From Jeotgalibacillus soli (GTDB lineage Bacteria > Bacillota > Bacilli > Bacillales > Jeotgalibacillaceae), in contig NZ_JXRP01000019.1 in NCBI RefSeq assembly GCF_000829435.1, forward strand, positions 1 to 64,000: 64,000 nt of DNA. The letters run 5' to 3'. This document shows positions 26,237-35,114 of the stretch, piece by piece; within the stretch, counting starts at the first letter, position 1, and each line of letters begins with the position of its first letter. Under the pieces are notes generated by a model. That model was given only the letters and a program-made list of their open reading frames with translations, had not been told where the DNA came from and did not search any database. The translations under genes were made by a program, and so were the position numbers.

Positions 26237-26872
26237 ATGACAACATTTGATTACAAAGATTGGAAGGAAGAATTAGCTAATGCTGTCACCCATGCCGTTG
26301 GATTTGTTTTAAGTATTCCCGCATTGGTGTTTTTAATTATAATAGCCGTTGAACGAGGTACAGCATGGCATATTGTAAGTTTCACTATTTTCGGGTCTAC
26401 GATGTTAATCCTGTTTCTTTGTTCCACACTACTTCATAGTGTTCGAGGTATAAAACTAAAAAAACTATTTGCCATTATGGATCATTCAGCCATTTACCTG
26501 CTTATCGCAGGTACCTATACACCCTTTATGCTTGTAACATTAAGAGGGGCACTTTCATGGACGATTTTTGGAATTGTATGGGGACTTGCCATTCTTGGCA
26601 TTGCCTTTAAATGCTATTTTGTAGATCGGTATGAGGTTGTTGCAACCATTTTTTATCTATTAATGGGCTGGCTCATCATGATTGCCATCGTTCCACTTTA
26701 TCATGAGCTGACTGGAGCGGGCTTTGCTCTCTTATTGACAGGCGGATTGTTTTATTCAATAGGGGCTATTTTTTATATTTGGAGAAAGCTGCCCTACAAC
26801 CATGCTATCTGGCATTTATTTGTTATTGCCGGCAGTGCATTTATGTATTTTTGTGTCCTATTCTACGCATAA
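26237..26872 (+). CDS. yplQ: Hemolysin III / PAQR-family membrane protein (YplQ)
   Basis: 211 residues, seven hydrophobic segments. The ATG at 26237 has AAGGAG 8 bases upstream; the GTG just before is also possible. Family signatures: EELANAVTHAVGF (Glu/His of the membrane metal site), LHSVRGIK, MDHSAIYLLIAGTYTPF and the C-terminal NHAIWHLFVIAGSAFMYF with further His ligands. Members were first described as haemolysins but are more likely membrane hydrolases of the CREST superfamily. The physiological role is not known. Convergent with dfrA. Confidence 0.9.
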   Translation: MTTFDYKDWKEELANAVTHAVGFVLSIPALVFLIIIAVERGTAWHIVSFTIFGSTMLILFLCSTLLHSVRGIKLKKLFAIMDHSAIYLLIAGTYTPFMLVTLRGALSWTIFGIVWGLAILGIAFKCYFVDRYEVVATIFYLLMGWLIMIAIVPLYHELTGAGFALLLTGGLFYSIGAIFYIWRKLPYNHAIWHLFVIAGSAFMYFCVLFYA

Positions 26873-26904
26873 AAAAGCTGATCCAATTGGATCAGCTTTT
26901 TTAT
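26871..26904. terminator. Bidirectional terminator between yplQ and dfrA
   Basis: AAAAAAGCTGATCCAA pairs with TTGGATCAGCTTTTTT between two convergent genes. Confidence 0.9.
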
Positions 26905-27401
26905 TATAATTTTCCTGCTCGATCAAACACTTTAAATTCATAGTCATACGGATTACGTTCGTCTCTGATTCCTTTTACTGAAGAAACTTCTACCCATTCA
27001 CCAGTATCATATACTGGAAATGCTGTATCTCCTTCAACGTCCACATTGATCACTGTTATATACAGACGATCAACATAGTCTATTGCTGCTTTATACAGTT
27101 CACCTCCGCCAATGACAAATGCTTCTGATGCATAATCAGTTTGAAGTGCTTCTAATCCCTGTTCTAACGTATGTACAACGTCAGCCCCCTCATGCAGCCA
27201 ATTTTTTCGAGATGTTAGCACAATATTCGTTCTTCCTTTTAATGGTCCGTTCATCGCTTCAAACGTTTTTCTTCCCATTAATAAGCGCTTGCCAAGCGTT
27301 TTTTCTTTAAAATATGCCAAGTCATTCGGAAGATGCCACGGCATGTCATTCTGGTGACCAATAATTCGATTGTTTGCATGAGCAACAATAATTGAAATCA
27401 T
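26904..27401 (-). CDS. dfrA: Dihydrofolate reductase
   Basis: 165 residues. Reduces dihydrofolate to tetrahydrofolate with NADPH; target of trimethoprim. Seen: IVAHANNRIIGHQNDMPWHLPNDLAYFK (substrate loop with the catalytic Asp), MGRKTFEAM (NADPH site), and EAFVIGGGELYKAAI. The gene begins 15 bases after thyA on the same strand, so the two are one operon: ThyA oxidises the folate that DfrA then regenerates. Confidence 0.95.
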   Translation of the reverse strand: MISIIVAHANNRIIGHQNDMPWHLPNDLAYFKEKTLGKRLLMGRKTFEAMNGPLKGRTNIVLTSRKNWLHEGADVVHTLEQGLEALQTDYASEAFVIGGGELYKAAIDYVDRLYITVINVDVEGDTAFPVYDTGEWVEVSSVKGIRDERNPYDYEFKVFDRAGKL

Positions 27402-27415
27402 CTCTCTACTCCTCT

Positions 27416-28360
27416 CTACACAGCGACGGGTGCTTTAATGGCCGGATGAGGATTATAATCCAGCAATTGAATATCCTCTAACTGTAAATTGAAGATATCT
27501 TTCCCTTGCATGTTAATTTCCAATTTCGGAAGCGATCTCGGCTCGCGGGTTAGTTGTTCTTTAACCTGATCCATATGATTGGAATAAATATGTGCATCAC
27601 CAATTGTATGGATAAATTGTCCAGGTACTAAATCACACTGCTTAGCAATCATATGCGTCAATAGTGCATAACTCGCTATATTAAATGGAACCCCTAAAAA
27701 TAAGTCCCCGCTTCGCTGATAAAGCTGACATGATAATTTTCCGTCTGCAACATAGAATTGAAATAAGGTATGACACGGAGGCAATGCCATTGAAGGAATA
27801 TCCTCAGGGTTCCAAGCACTGACAATATGCCGTCTGGAGTCAGGGTTATGCTTTATGGAATCAATGACATCATGAAGCTGGTCAATTATATCACCATTTG
27901 ACTTTTTCCATGCTCTCCACTGTTTACCATATACATCACCCAACTCACCATACTTCCTTGCAAATTCCTCATTTTCAAGAATTGACGTCAAAAATTTCCG
28001 CTTTTGATCATCATAGATTTTTTTGAATTCTGGATCTCGCTGGGAACGAAGGCCAAAGTCTGTCATATCAGGACCGTAGTATCCTGGAGATTCCACCCAA
28101 TTTTTAAATGCCCATTCATCCCATATATGATTATTGTGCTCAAGGAGATATTTGATATTTGTGTCTCCTTTTATAAACCATAGCAGCTCACTTGCAATGA
28201 GCTTAAAAGGAACTTTTTTTGTCGTAACGAGGGGGAATCCCTCTGACAGATCAAACTTCATTTGGTGACCAAAGGAGCTGATTGTACCTGTTCCAGTCCT
28301 GTCACTCTTCTCTGTTCCTTCTTCCAACACCTTGTAAAGAAGATCTAAATACTGCTGCAT
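27416..28360 (-). CDS. thyA: Thymidylate synthase ThyA (long form)
   Basis: 314 residues, the longer form (about 50 residues inserted after the first 90) seen in lactobacilli and staphylococci, unlike the 264-residue E. coli type. Makes dTMP from dUMP and methylene-THF. Seen: [18 protein letters not shown] (phosphate/RT loop), catalytic Cys in [31 protein letters not shown], and the C-terminal APVAV. Ribosome site AAAGGAAG. First gene of the thyA-dfrA operon. Confidence 0.95.
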   Translation of the reverse strand: MQQYLDLLYKVLEEGTEKSDRTGTGTISSFGHQMKFDLSEGFPLVTTKKVPFKLIASELLWFIKGDTNIKYLLEHNNHIWDEWAFKNWVESPGYYGPDMTDFGLRSQRDPEFKKIYDDQKRKFLTSILENEEFARKYGELGDVYGKQWRAWKKSNGDIIDQLHDVIDSIKHNPDSRRHIVSAWNPEDIPSMALPPCHTLFQFYVADGKLSCQLYQRSGDLFLGVPFNIASYALLTHMIAKQCDLVPGQFIHTIGDAHIYSNHMDQVKEQLTREPRSLPKLEINMQGKDIFNLQLEDIQLLDYNPHPAIKAPVAV

Positions 28361-28407
28361 CGACTATCGCTTCCTTTCTTCATTTTTCATTATACAAAAG
28401 AAAGGAA

Positions 28408-28460
28408 GCAAAAAATACCCTCAAAGGAGTTGCAATGTCCATTGAGGGTATTTCTTCTGA
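28408..28460 (-). terminator. Terminator of ypjP
   Basis: ATACCCTCAA pairs with TTGAGGGTAT around a long loop, followed on the minus strand by TTTTTTG. Lies between ypjP and thyA. Confidence 0.75.
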
Positions 28461-28464
28461 GGAT

Positions 28465-29061
28465 TTAATGAACCATTTTTGATCCGAATTTAGCAGGTGT
28501 ATCTTTCCCCCAATAAACTGTTGCAAGAGTGTGATGCGATTCAAATCCATCATGATGGGAATGATAATGAAAATTAAATGAATATCCTTCTAGAGGAGGC
28601 TGGTCTCTTCGCACATGAAAACGAATCACATCTTCTCCCGTTTTTTCATCCATGATATTAAAAATGCGTTCCCCGTCACCTTTTCCAATAGAAGGTGAGA
28701 TAATCAAGTGCTGATATTGAGCATTCGGGTAAGCAACAACTACTTCCTGTATCGCTTGTTCCATTTTCGGCAAAATAATAGTTTGGAATTCATTTTCAAT
28801 TCTAGGAAGTATTCGATCACCTAATTTTATTTGTGTTAGTACGTCAGCCTCTTCTATTAACTCTTGTATTACTTCTTCTTTAGAGGTGATGGTTTTAATC
28901 TGTGTCTCACTCTGCTGAACTGTTTCAATGGATGAGACTGATTTGTTAGATTGATTGGAGTCGTCCTTTGGCTGGTCTGCCAGTAAATCATTCGGCGTGA
29001 CCATTCCAAAGGTAATGATTGAAATAAGAACAACAAGTGACTTTTTAATCCAGTTTGGCAT
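28465..29061 (-). CDS. ypjP: YpjP-like secreted protein
   Basis: 198 residues if translation starts at MPNWIKKSLVV; the frame extends 26 codons upstream without a ribosome site. N-terminal signal/anchor (KKSLVVLISIITFGMVTPNDLLA), a polar Ser/Gln/Glu-rich linker, and a C-terminal domain with RFHVRRDQPPLEGYSFNFHYHSHHDGF-type segments, rich in His and aromatic residues. The sequence matches Bacillus YpjP. Function unknown. Single gene between two terminators. Confidence 0.82.
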   Translation of the reverse strand: MPNWIKKSLVVLISIITFGMVTPNDLLADQPKDDSNQSNKSVSSIETVQQSETQIKTITSKEEVIQELIEEADVLTQIKLGDRILPRIENEFQTIILPKMEQAIQEVVVAYPNAQYQHLIISPSIGKGDGERIFNIMDEKTGEDVIRFHVRRDQPPLEGYSFNFHYHSHHDGFESHHTLATVYWGKDTPAKFGSKMVH

Positions 29062-29199
29062 CTTTCGCAAATCCCTTCTTGTTTCTTGACTATTAAATAC
29101 ATTATACTTGAATACGAAGAAAACCGCTTTAGGTTTCACAAAATTTACAATTTTTATTAAGGATATTCTTAATTAAGAGATTTGCAAGGAGGGAATCCT

Positions 29200-29274
29200 A
29201 TGGAAAGTATTTTAATTAGCTCTGGATTTTTACTAATGCTCGCCTATTTTGTTTATCTCCAATTTGCTGAATAA
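29200..29274 (+). CDS. 24-residue single-helix membrane peptide
   Basis: ATG with an excellent ribosome site (AAGGAGGG, 7 bases). The peptide MESILISSGFLLMLAYFVYL plus QFAE is essentially one membrane helix. A strong terminator follows within a few bases of the stop codon, which marks a dedicated transcription unit. Function unknown. Confidence 0.6.
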   Translation: MESILISSGFLLMLAYFVYLQFAE

Positions 29275-29276
29275 AA

Positions 29277-29307
29277 CAAAAAACGCTTCGATCTCGAAGC
29301 GTTTTTT
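29277..29307. terminator. Terminator after the 24-residue peptide and ypiP
   Basis: Perfect stem AAAAAACGCTTCGA/TCGAAGCGTTTTTT between convergent genes. Confidence 0.9.
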
Positions 29308-29314
29308 GTTTTAT

Positions 29315-30097
29315 TTATACATTTAGATGAACATAACCGTAATGTGTTTTCGAAGAAGGACGTTTGATCACTGTCATCCCAAGTTGATTAAATCTACTTG
29401 ATCGAAAGTGATCCTTTAGAACAATGCGTTTTCTAGCAACACGTTTGGCCTCATTTACTGCTGAAAATAATGTTTCATCGGCATAAATGGCGTGATCTCG
29501 AAGTTTTTCAATTCCATTTGATAACGAAATTTCTTCTTGGAACATTGGATCAAAATAAACGACATCAATTGAACGGTCTTCGCAGCTTTTCAAGTAATTT
29601 AAATGATTTGCCGCTATAACATCAATTCTTTGCATCGCTTCTTTTAAACCCTCGTTATCCGTTTTCCAATACTTAAGTCCTTGCTTCAGAAAATATGCAA
29701 TCACCTTATTTTTCTCGACCCCTGTTACTTTACCGGTTGGCCCAACAGCCATTGAAGCCACGATCGCATCAGAACCAAGCCCCAAGGTACAATCTAAAAA
29801 GAAATCGCCCTCCGCTAAAAGAGACACCTCTACTAAAGGATCAGTCTCCCCTTTTTCCATTCTTTTTACACGAAAGGCACTGGAGTTGGGATGAAAGAAA
29901 AACGGGTCAGTCCTATGGCCATCATAAAATTCAAAGCGTTGTTTACCTATTACAATAATGGGCTGATTCACTTTTTGCTGCATCGATTGAATGGATTGTT
30001 TGTTACGATCCCAATACGATGCATGCAATTCAATGGCTACTTCTTTAGCAAGCTGTATTTGTTCTTTCGTAGTACGACCTGAAGTTGTAATAATCAA
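29315..30097 (-). CDS. ypiP: SAM-dependent methyltransferase YpiP
   Basis: 260 residues from a TTG with ribosome site GAGGGTG. Rossmann methyltransferase core: FFLDCTLGLGSDAI (SAM glycine motif, about residues 96-109), GVEKNKV, and DVVYFDPMFQ (catalytic-type DPMF) near residue 180. N-terminal ~90 residues are extra. Resembles B. subtilis YpiP; related to RsmJ-like rRNA methyltransferases by the DPMF motif, but the target is unknown. Lies downstream of the bacilliredoxin gene on the same strand. Confidence 0.85.
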   Translation of the reverse strand: MIITTSGRTTKEQIQLAKEVAIELHASYWDRNKQSIQSMQQKVNQPIIVIGKQRFEFYDGHRTDPFFFHPNSSAFRVKRMEKGETDPLVEVSLLAEGDFFLDCTLGLGSDAIVASMAVGPTGKVTGVEKNKVIAYFLKQGLKYWKTDNEGLKEAMQRIDVIAANHLNYLKSCEDRSIDVVYFDPMFQEEISLSNGIEKLRDHAIYADETLFSAVNEAKRVARKRIVLKDHFRSSRFNQLGMTVIKRPSSKTHYGYVHLNV

Positions 30098-30126
30098 ATG
30101 AAATCACCCTCATCCAATCAAAAGAA

Positions 30127-30150
30127 AAAACGCCGCTATGGCGCCTCTTT
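30127..30150 (-). terminator. Short terminator after the bacilliredoxin gene
   Basis: Stem of about five GC pairs (CGCC/GGCG) followed by a TTTTTTC tract on the minus strand. Confidence 0.6.
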
Positions 30151-30584
30151 CAGCAATGGACATCCATTGCTCCTTTAATATTTTCAACGATTTCCTCTAC
30201 TGAGTGATCTTCAATATCCTCTCTCGGAATAAAATGAACGACCTCTGAACCTTTCAATAAAGCAATAGAAGGAGATGAAGGCTCGTAGCCGCTGATATGT
30301 TCTCTCATTTTCGCTGTAGCCTCTTTATCTTGTCCGGCAAATACCGTTACCAAATGGTCCGGTTCTTTTTCATGCGTAATAAGTGCTTGTGTCACCGCTG
30401 GACGTGCAAGTCCTGCCGCGCAACCACAAACAGAGTTAATGACCACAAGAGACGTTCCTTGGAGATCCGTCATGAATTCCTGTACTTCATCTTTTGAAGT
30501 TAGTTCTCTAAATCCCGCTTGTGTTAACTCTTGCCGCATTGGCTTTACTAATTGCTTCATATATTCTTCATATGCCATTGACAT
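30150..30584 (-). CDS. brxA: Bacilliredoxin BrxA (YphP)
   Basis: 144 residues, exactly the B. subtilis YphP length. Thioredoxin-like protein of the DUF1094 family that removes bacillithiol from mixed disulfides on proteins. The active site is the unusual CGC motif (Cys53, Cys55 in INSVCGCAAG). Ribosome site AGGGGGA. Starts 12 bases after ypgR, so the two are probably co-transcribed. Confidence 0.93.
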   Translation of the reverse strand: MSMAYEEYMKQLVKPMRQELTQAGFRELTSKDEVQEFMTDLQGTSLVVINSVCGCAAGLARPAVTQALITHEKEPDHLVTVFAGQDKEATAKMREHISGYEPSSPSIALLKGSEVVHFIPREDIEDHSVEEIVENIKGAMDVHC

Positions 30585-30596
30585 TCTTAATTCCCC

Positions 30597-31730
30597 CTAT
30601 ACTCCATTTTGTCTTGCTTCCGTCATCTGTTTCCATACTGATCCTTTGGCTTCTTCACCGCTTTCAATACGCTCGATCGCCATCATTACTTGCAGCTTTA
30701 CTTCAAATTCAGGATCAGTGGCAGCAGCTTTTAATGCTTCAAGGGATGCAGCAGTTCCCACTTCATATAAAAACATAGCTGCTCTCCATCTTACAAGCTT
30801 GTTTTTATCTTTAAGGGCATGGGCCATTTCTTCTTCTGCCTCAGGAAATCCGAGATCAGACAGACAATCACCTGCTGTGCGGCGAACGGTCACGCTTTTA
30901 TCTTTTAATGCTTTGTACAAGGAAGGCAGAACTCTTTCATCCTCAATCATTCCCAAATACACGACCGCCAATCTTCGAACGGACGGCTTTTCATCCGTTA
31001 AAGCTTCATTTAACATTGGCAGATCATCAATCGTTGGCTCTGGCATCTGATCAAGAAGCTGATAACGTCCCTTCCAGTCTTCTGAAGCCCTTAACAATTG
31101 AATCGTCACCGGGATCGACTCTCTTTTAAACGGAGCTTCTCTGTTATTTGCTTCCTTAGCAGCTGTTACGATGGCCTGTACTCTGCTGGATGGATAAGAA
31201 GCGAGCAATTCATCAATAACTTCCTGTCCAATCTGATCAAGCTCACCATATCGTACACCATAATCTTTCCATTTACGCAATAGGATAACGTTATCACCTT
31301 CCAGCTGTACTTCTGCCATCGCTTGAGCAAAATAATCAGGCAATCCAAATCTCTTTTCCTGAAGTCCATCCACCAGCTTTACCTGTAGGGGAATCGTTTT
31401 AAATTGAAGAACCTGTACTTGAACTTCACCAAAATGCTCATCAATTTGTTGTGATGCGTTTTGTTCTTCACGCTCCTCTCCAAATGCTTTCCGTACATGA
31501 GGAAGAATAATCTGCCAATCTACTTTCGGGTGCCGTTCAACAGCCAGAAAGTCTGCAACATGATAAACTCCCTTCACTCCATCGATTTCAAGAATTGATT
31601 GAACCACAGGAGGAGCACCCGCTGCATTATCTTGCTTATAATTATTGCTTTTCCCGCCTGGTAATGCTAGATCCAAAATTACTTTCATTGTATTTGGGCT
31701 CGGGGTTGGTTCGATCGATACTATATTCAA
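30597..31730 (-). CDS. ypgR: YpgR: Nfu-N domain plus HEAT repeats
   Basis: 377 residues. The start is the TTG at 31730, because AAAGGAG precedes it by 7 bases and the product then begins MNIVSIEPTPSPNTMKV, as in family members. The N-terminal ~90 residues match the Nfu N-terminal (scaffold) domain; the C-terminal ~150 form HEAT-like repeats (SVRRLAVVYLGMIEDERVL, VTVRRTAGDCLSDLGFPEA, LVRWRAAMFLYEVGTAAS). It lacks the CxxC of true Nfu Fe-S carriers. Possibly an adaptor in Fe-S protein or thiol repair, given its bacilliredoxin neighbour; this is inference. Confidence 0.85.
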   Translation of the reverse strand: MNIVSIEPTPSPNTMKVILDLALPGGKSNNYKQDNAAGAPPVVQSILEIDGVKGVYHVADFLAVERHPKVDWQIILPHVRKAFGEEREEQNASQQIDEHFGEVQVQVLQFKTIPLQVKLVDGLQEKRFGLPDYFAQAMAEVQLEGDNVILLRKWKDYGVRYGELDQIGQEVIDELLASYPSSRVQAIVTAAKEANNREAPFKRESIPVTIQLLRASEDWKGRYQLLDQMPEPTIDDLPMLNEALTDEKPSVRRLAVVYLGMIEDERVLPSLYKALKDKSVTVRRTAGDCLSDLGFPEAEEEMAHALKDKNKLVRWRAAMFLYEVGTAASLEALKAAATDPEFEVKLQVMMAIERIESGEEAKGSVWKQMTEARQNGV

Positions 31731-31801
31731 AGAACCGCTCCTTTCAAAAGACATTTTACGTTATTTTAACATACACTTCGTTAGGAATCGAAAAGATCGA
31801 C

Positions 31802-33682
31802 TCACTCATTAAATTCTGACAAATATGTCCATCTTTCTATTAATTCTTCTAGTTTTTCATCAAGTGCAGCTTGTTCATTCATGATACGGTGTGCTTTTTC
31901 AAAATCACTACCGATCGTTTGGAGCTCTTTTTCAAGAAAGGCTTGACGTTCCTCCACCTGTTGGATTTGATCGTCTATCCCTTCCCATTCTCTTTTTTCT
32001 AGATAGGACATTTTTTTCTTTTCTTTTTTTATAGGAGCCGCTTTTTGCTCAGTGATTGCTTCTTTTATTACGACTTTTTGACGCTCTGATTCCGCTCGTA
32101 GAAACTCAGAATAATCACTTTGAACAAAATCAATCTTGCTCTCTCCGGATAACACGATTAGCTCATCTGCTGTTTTATCCAAGAAGTAGCGATCATGCGA
32201 GACGGTAATGACAACACCGCTAAACTCTTCAATATATTGTTCTAAAACCGTTAATGTTTCTGTATCAAGATCGTTGGTTGGCTCATCAAGAAGCAATACA
32301 TTCGGTTTTCCCATCAGCAATTTAAGCAAATAAAGACGTCTCTTTTCTCCTCCTGAGAGCTTGCGAATAGGCGTTCCATGGACACTTACTGGAAACAGAA
32401 AACGTTCGAGCATTTGAGCAACTGAAGCCCTTGATCCGTCTTCTACCTCTATGACTTCCGCCTCTTCCCTAATATACTCGATCATTCTCTTATTCTCATC
32501 CATATTTTTAAGTTGTTGTGTAAAATAGGCCATTTTCACAGTCTGACCGATCCTCACCGTACCCTCATCAGCTTCAATAAGTCCTGCCATAATGTTCAAC
32601 AGCGTCGATTTCCCTGTACCGTTACGACCAACAATACCAATTCGTGCTTTAGGCTGAATGAGCATATTCACATTGGTAAAAAGCACCTTTTGGTTAAAGG
32701 ATTTGGAGACTTGCTCCAATTCAATTACTTGTTTTCCCAAGCGGCTAGATGCGATCCCAACTTTCATCGAATCTTCACTCGATTTTGATGAAACCTGTTC
32801 GTCAAGCGATTCAAAGCGCTGAATGCGTGCTTTTTGTTTTGTCGTTCTTGCTTTTGCTCCTCTTCTCATCCAAGCTAACTCATTACGGTATAGATTTTGC
32901 TTTTTCTGCATAGCCTGACCTTCTTGTTCTTCTCTTAACGCCTTCGCTTCAATAAAGGATTGATAGTTGCCATTATAAGAATATGCTTTGCCGCTATCCA
33001 GCTCCACCATCCGTGTAGAAACCTGATCCAAAAAATATCGATCATGCGAGACAATGACAACGGCACCTCTATATCGTTTCAGAAAATCTTCAAGCCAAAC
33101 AATCGCTTCATAATCAAGATGGTTCGTCGGTTCATCCAGCAAGAGAAGATCTGGTGTCTCAATCAGAACTTGCGCAAGTGCAACACGCTTTTTTTGACCA
33201 CCAGAAATAACTTCCACTTTTTTATTTACATCTTGTATTCCAAGCTTTGACAGGATCGTTTTAGCCGCAGCGTTAGCATCCCAGGCATTTGATGCGTCCA
33301 TTTCCTGCTGAATTTTCATGAATTTATTTTGTATGTTTTTCGATAAAGGGTTCTGTTCATATTCTGCCAGCGCCTTTTCATACTCTCTCATTAACCGAAT
33401 AATGGGGGCATCACTTTGAAAAACGGCCTCTAATACCGTTAAGTTATCATCAATATCAGGTTCTTGAGCTAGATATCGCACTACGTAATCAGAAGGATGA
33501 TCAAGTTTTCCTTCATCCACACCGTCAATACCTGCAATAATCCGTAAAAGACTTGATTTTCCTGTTCCATTCACACCAATAAGTCCAATTCGTTCATTTT
33601 CAGTAATCTTCAGCGAAAGACCCTGAAATAGCAGCTTTTCCCCGTACGACTTTTCGATTGATTCAATCACAAATTGTTTCAC
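31802..33682 (-). CDS. yfmR: ABC-F ATPase (Uup/YfmR type)
   Basis: 626 residues from the GTG at 33682, which has GGAAGGG 6 bases before it and overlaps the stop of the upstream gene (GTGA). Two ABC domains: Walker A GVNGTGKSS and GRNGTGKST, signatures SGGQKKR and SGGEKRR, Walker B LLLDEPTNHLD and LLLDEPTNDLD. The linker (AWMRRGAKARTTKQKARIQRF) is the P-site tRNA-interaction motif, and a coiled coil of about 80 residues ends the protein. ABC-F proteins of this type act on stalled ribosomes; no membrane segments are present. Symbol by family resemblance. Confidence 0.87.
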   Translation of the reverse strand: MKQFVIESIEKSYGEKLLFQGLSLKITENERIGLIGVNGTGKSSLLRIIAGIDGVDEGKLDHPSDYVVRYLAQEPDIDDNLTVLEAVFQSDAPIIRLMREYEKALAEYEQNPLSKNIQNKFMKIQQEMDASNAWDANAAAKTILSKLGIQDVNKKVEVISGGQKKRVALAQVLIETPDLLLLDEPTNHLDYEAIVWLEDFLKRYRGAVVIVSHDRYFLDQVSTRMVELDSGKAYSYNGNYQSFIEAKALREEQEGQAMQKKQNLYRNELAWMRRGAKARTTKQKARIQRFESLDEQVSSKSSEDSMKVGIASSRLGKQVIELEQVSKSFNQKVLFTNVNMLIQPKARIGIVGRNGTGKSTLLNIMAGLIEADEGTVRIGQTVKMAYFTQQLKNMDENKRMIEYIREEAEVIEVEDGSRASVAQMLERFLFPVSVHGTPIRKLSGGEKRRLYLLKLLMGKPNVLLLDEPTNDLDTETLTVLEQYIEEFSGVVITVSHDRYFLDKTADELIVLSGESKIDFVQSDYSEFLRAESERQKVVIKEAITEQKAAPIKKEKKKMSYLEKREWEGIDDQIQQVEERQAFLEKELQTIGSDFEKAHRIMNEQAALDEKLEELIERWTYLSEFNE

Positions 33683-34335
33683 GCGAGTCCCTTCCATTCC
33701 TTAAAAAATTGATTTAAAAATATCTTCATAAAATGATGCCTTTCCATCGCTAATTCTTTTCCTGTTTGAGTAACCATTAAATCCTTCAACTTAAGAAGCT
33801 TTTCGTAGAAGTGATGGATGGTTGTTGATTGATTTAAACGATACTCTTCTTCGGTCATGTCCTGTCTAGGCTGAATAAAAGGATCATAAAGGGGAAGTCC
33901 GTTACTCCCGCCAAAAGCAAATGTCCGTGCAATCCCAATAGCCCCTATTGCATCCAAACGATCTGCATCACGAACAATCGCTGATTCCTGTGAAGGCAAT
34001 AAAGTTTCATTCCCACCCTTAAAAGAAACCGCTTCAATGGCTTCATTCATTTCTTTACGTACGTCAATGGTTAATCCAATATGTGAATATACCTTATTTA
34101 AAGCATTTTTTCCATCTTTAGGGGTCACATGGAGTTTAGGGTCTCCAACGTCATGTAGCAATGCAATTAGCTCAACGGCTGTTTTCTGGTTGCAGCATTC
34201 TTTCTCACAAATAAAAAGAGCCGTCCTTCGGACACGATCAATGTGATGCCAATCGTGTCCAGAATGATCGCGCTCAAAAAAAGGCCGAATAAACTGCTCT
34301 GCTTTCAGCAGCTGCTGAGGGGTGATTGTATTCAT
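33679..34335 (-). CDS. ypgQ: HD-domain phosphohydrolase YpgQ
   Basis: 218 residues. HD-superfamily metal motifs: HSGHDWHHIDRV (first His), ALLHDVGD (HD pair), and RDADRLDAIGAIGIAR (Asp). The remainder is helical, ending in the ARTF-GGSNGLPLYDP segment. B. subtilis YpgQ is reported to be a nucleotide pyrophosphohydrolase. It overlaps the upstream 168-residue gene by ATGA and the downstream ABC-F gene by GTGA, forming a translationally coupled three-gene operon. Confidence 0.9.
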   Translation of the reverse strand: MNTITPQQLLKAEQFIRPFFERDHSGHDWHHIDRVRRTALFICEKECCNQKTAVELIALLHDVGDPKLHVTPKDGKNALNKVYSHIGLTIDVRKEMNEAIEAVSFKGGNETLLPSQESAIVRDADRLDAIGAIGIARTFAFGGSNGLPLYDPFIQPRQDMTEEEYRLNQSTTIHHFYEKLLKLKDLMVTQTGKELAMERHHFMKIFLNQFFKEWKGLA

Positions 34336-34838
34336 CCATTTGCCGCCTTTCCTAACATATCGATGGTTTCGATGGTAAAATATACCATATCCTCCACATC
34401 ACGAAACATTTCCTCTGTAATCGTTCGATCAAAATGGATAGCCATTTCGCAAACAGCAGGATGACGGTTTGATGTAATCTGCCTCCATTCATGGCATCTA
34501 TGCTCACCCCACTGCTTGCTAAAAACCTCTTGTTCATTCTTTGACCATTTCAATCCTTCTTTTCGAAAGGTTAGAGATATTGCTGCGCCTGGATATTCCT
34601 CTTGGGAAGCTTCTGGCAATAATTCTATTGCTAATTTCTTTAAATCAGCATAAAGCTGCATTTCCGCTTCAATGCTATTGTTCGCTGAAGTAAATGTAAT
34701 AATAAACGTTCTATTGAGTGTAGCAACATCAATTAAATCAGATCGATTTGTGATGGAAATGGTCCCGTCAAGATCTCTGTCATAAATGGTGCCTTCAAGA
34801 ACGGTCTTAAGATTGTCAAATGCAGTTGGATCAAACAA
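34332..34838 (-). CDS. Hypothetical protein in the ypgQ operon
   Basis: About 168 residues from the TTG at 34838, chosen because AAAGGGTG precedes it by 6 bases; an ATG at 34868 has no good ribosome site. A soluble protein with many charged residues, Cys in HRCHEWRQ and HPAVCEM, and no recognisable motif. Its stop overlaps the start of ypgQ. I do not recognise the family; operon position suggests a link with YpgQ or ABC-F function. Confidence 0.7.
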   Translation of the reverse strand: MFDPTAFDNLKTVLEGTIYDRDLDGTISITNRSDLIDVATLNRTFIITFTSANNSIEAEMQLYADLKKLAIELLPEASQEEYPGAAISLTFRKEGLKWSKNEQEVFSKQWGEHRCHEWRQITSNRHPAVCEMAIHFDRTITEEMFRDVEDMVYFTIETIDMLGKAANG

Positions 34839-34984
34839 TCTATACACCCTTTCATGCCTTGTTGTCATCGTGTTACTCTATCAAGATGTCGAAACAATCT
34901 ACTTATATAAATATAAATGAATATTGCCAGGAGCGCTGCTCGTTTGTCTTTATACTAAAGTACCTGAATCCTCGTTTTCACTTT

Positions 34985-35100
34985 CTTTTGTCCAGTTCCA
35001 GCGGTTAAACTCACAAAGCCATAATCCCCACTGCCCAGCTGGCAAGAAGCACCAACCGCAGCAGTAAGACTTATGCTTCTTGAGCAAGCTAACCATTGTC
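34985..35100. repeat. Degenerate copy of a Bacillaceae interspersed repeat
   Basis: GC-richer stretch beginning TTGTCCAGTTCCAGCGG, which resembles the start of a family of ~120-base palindromic repeats (TTGTCTAGCTCCAGCGC...) common between Bacillus genes. The rest is diverged. No ORF. Confidence 0.4.
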
Positions 35101-35114
35101 TTCAGCTTTTCATT

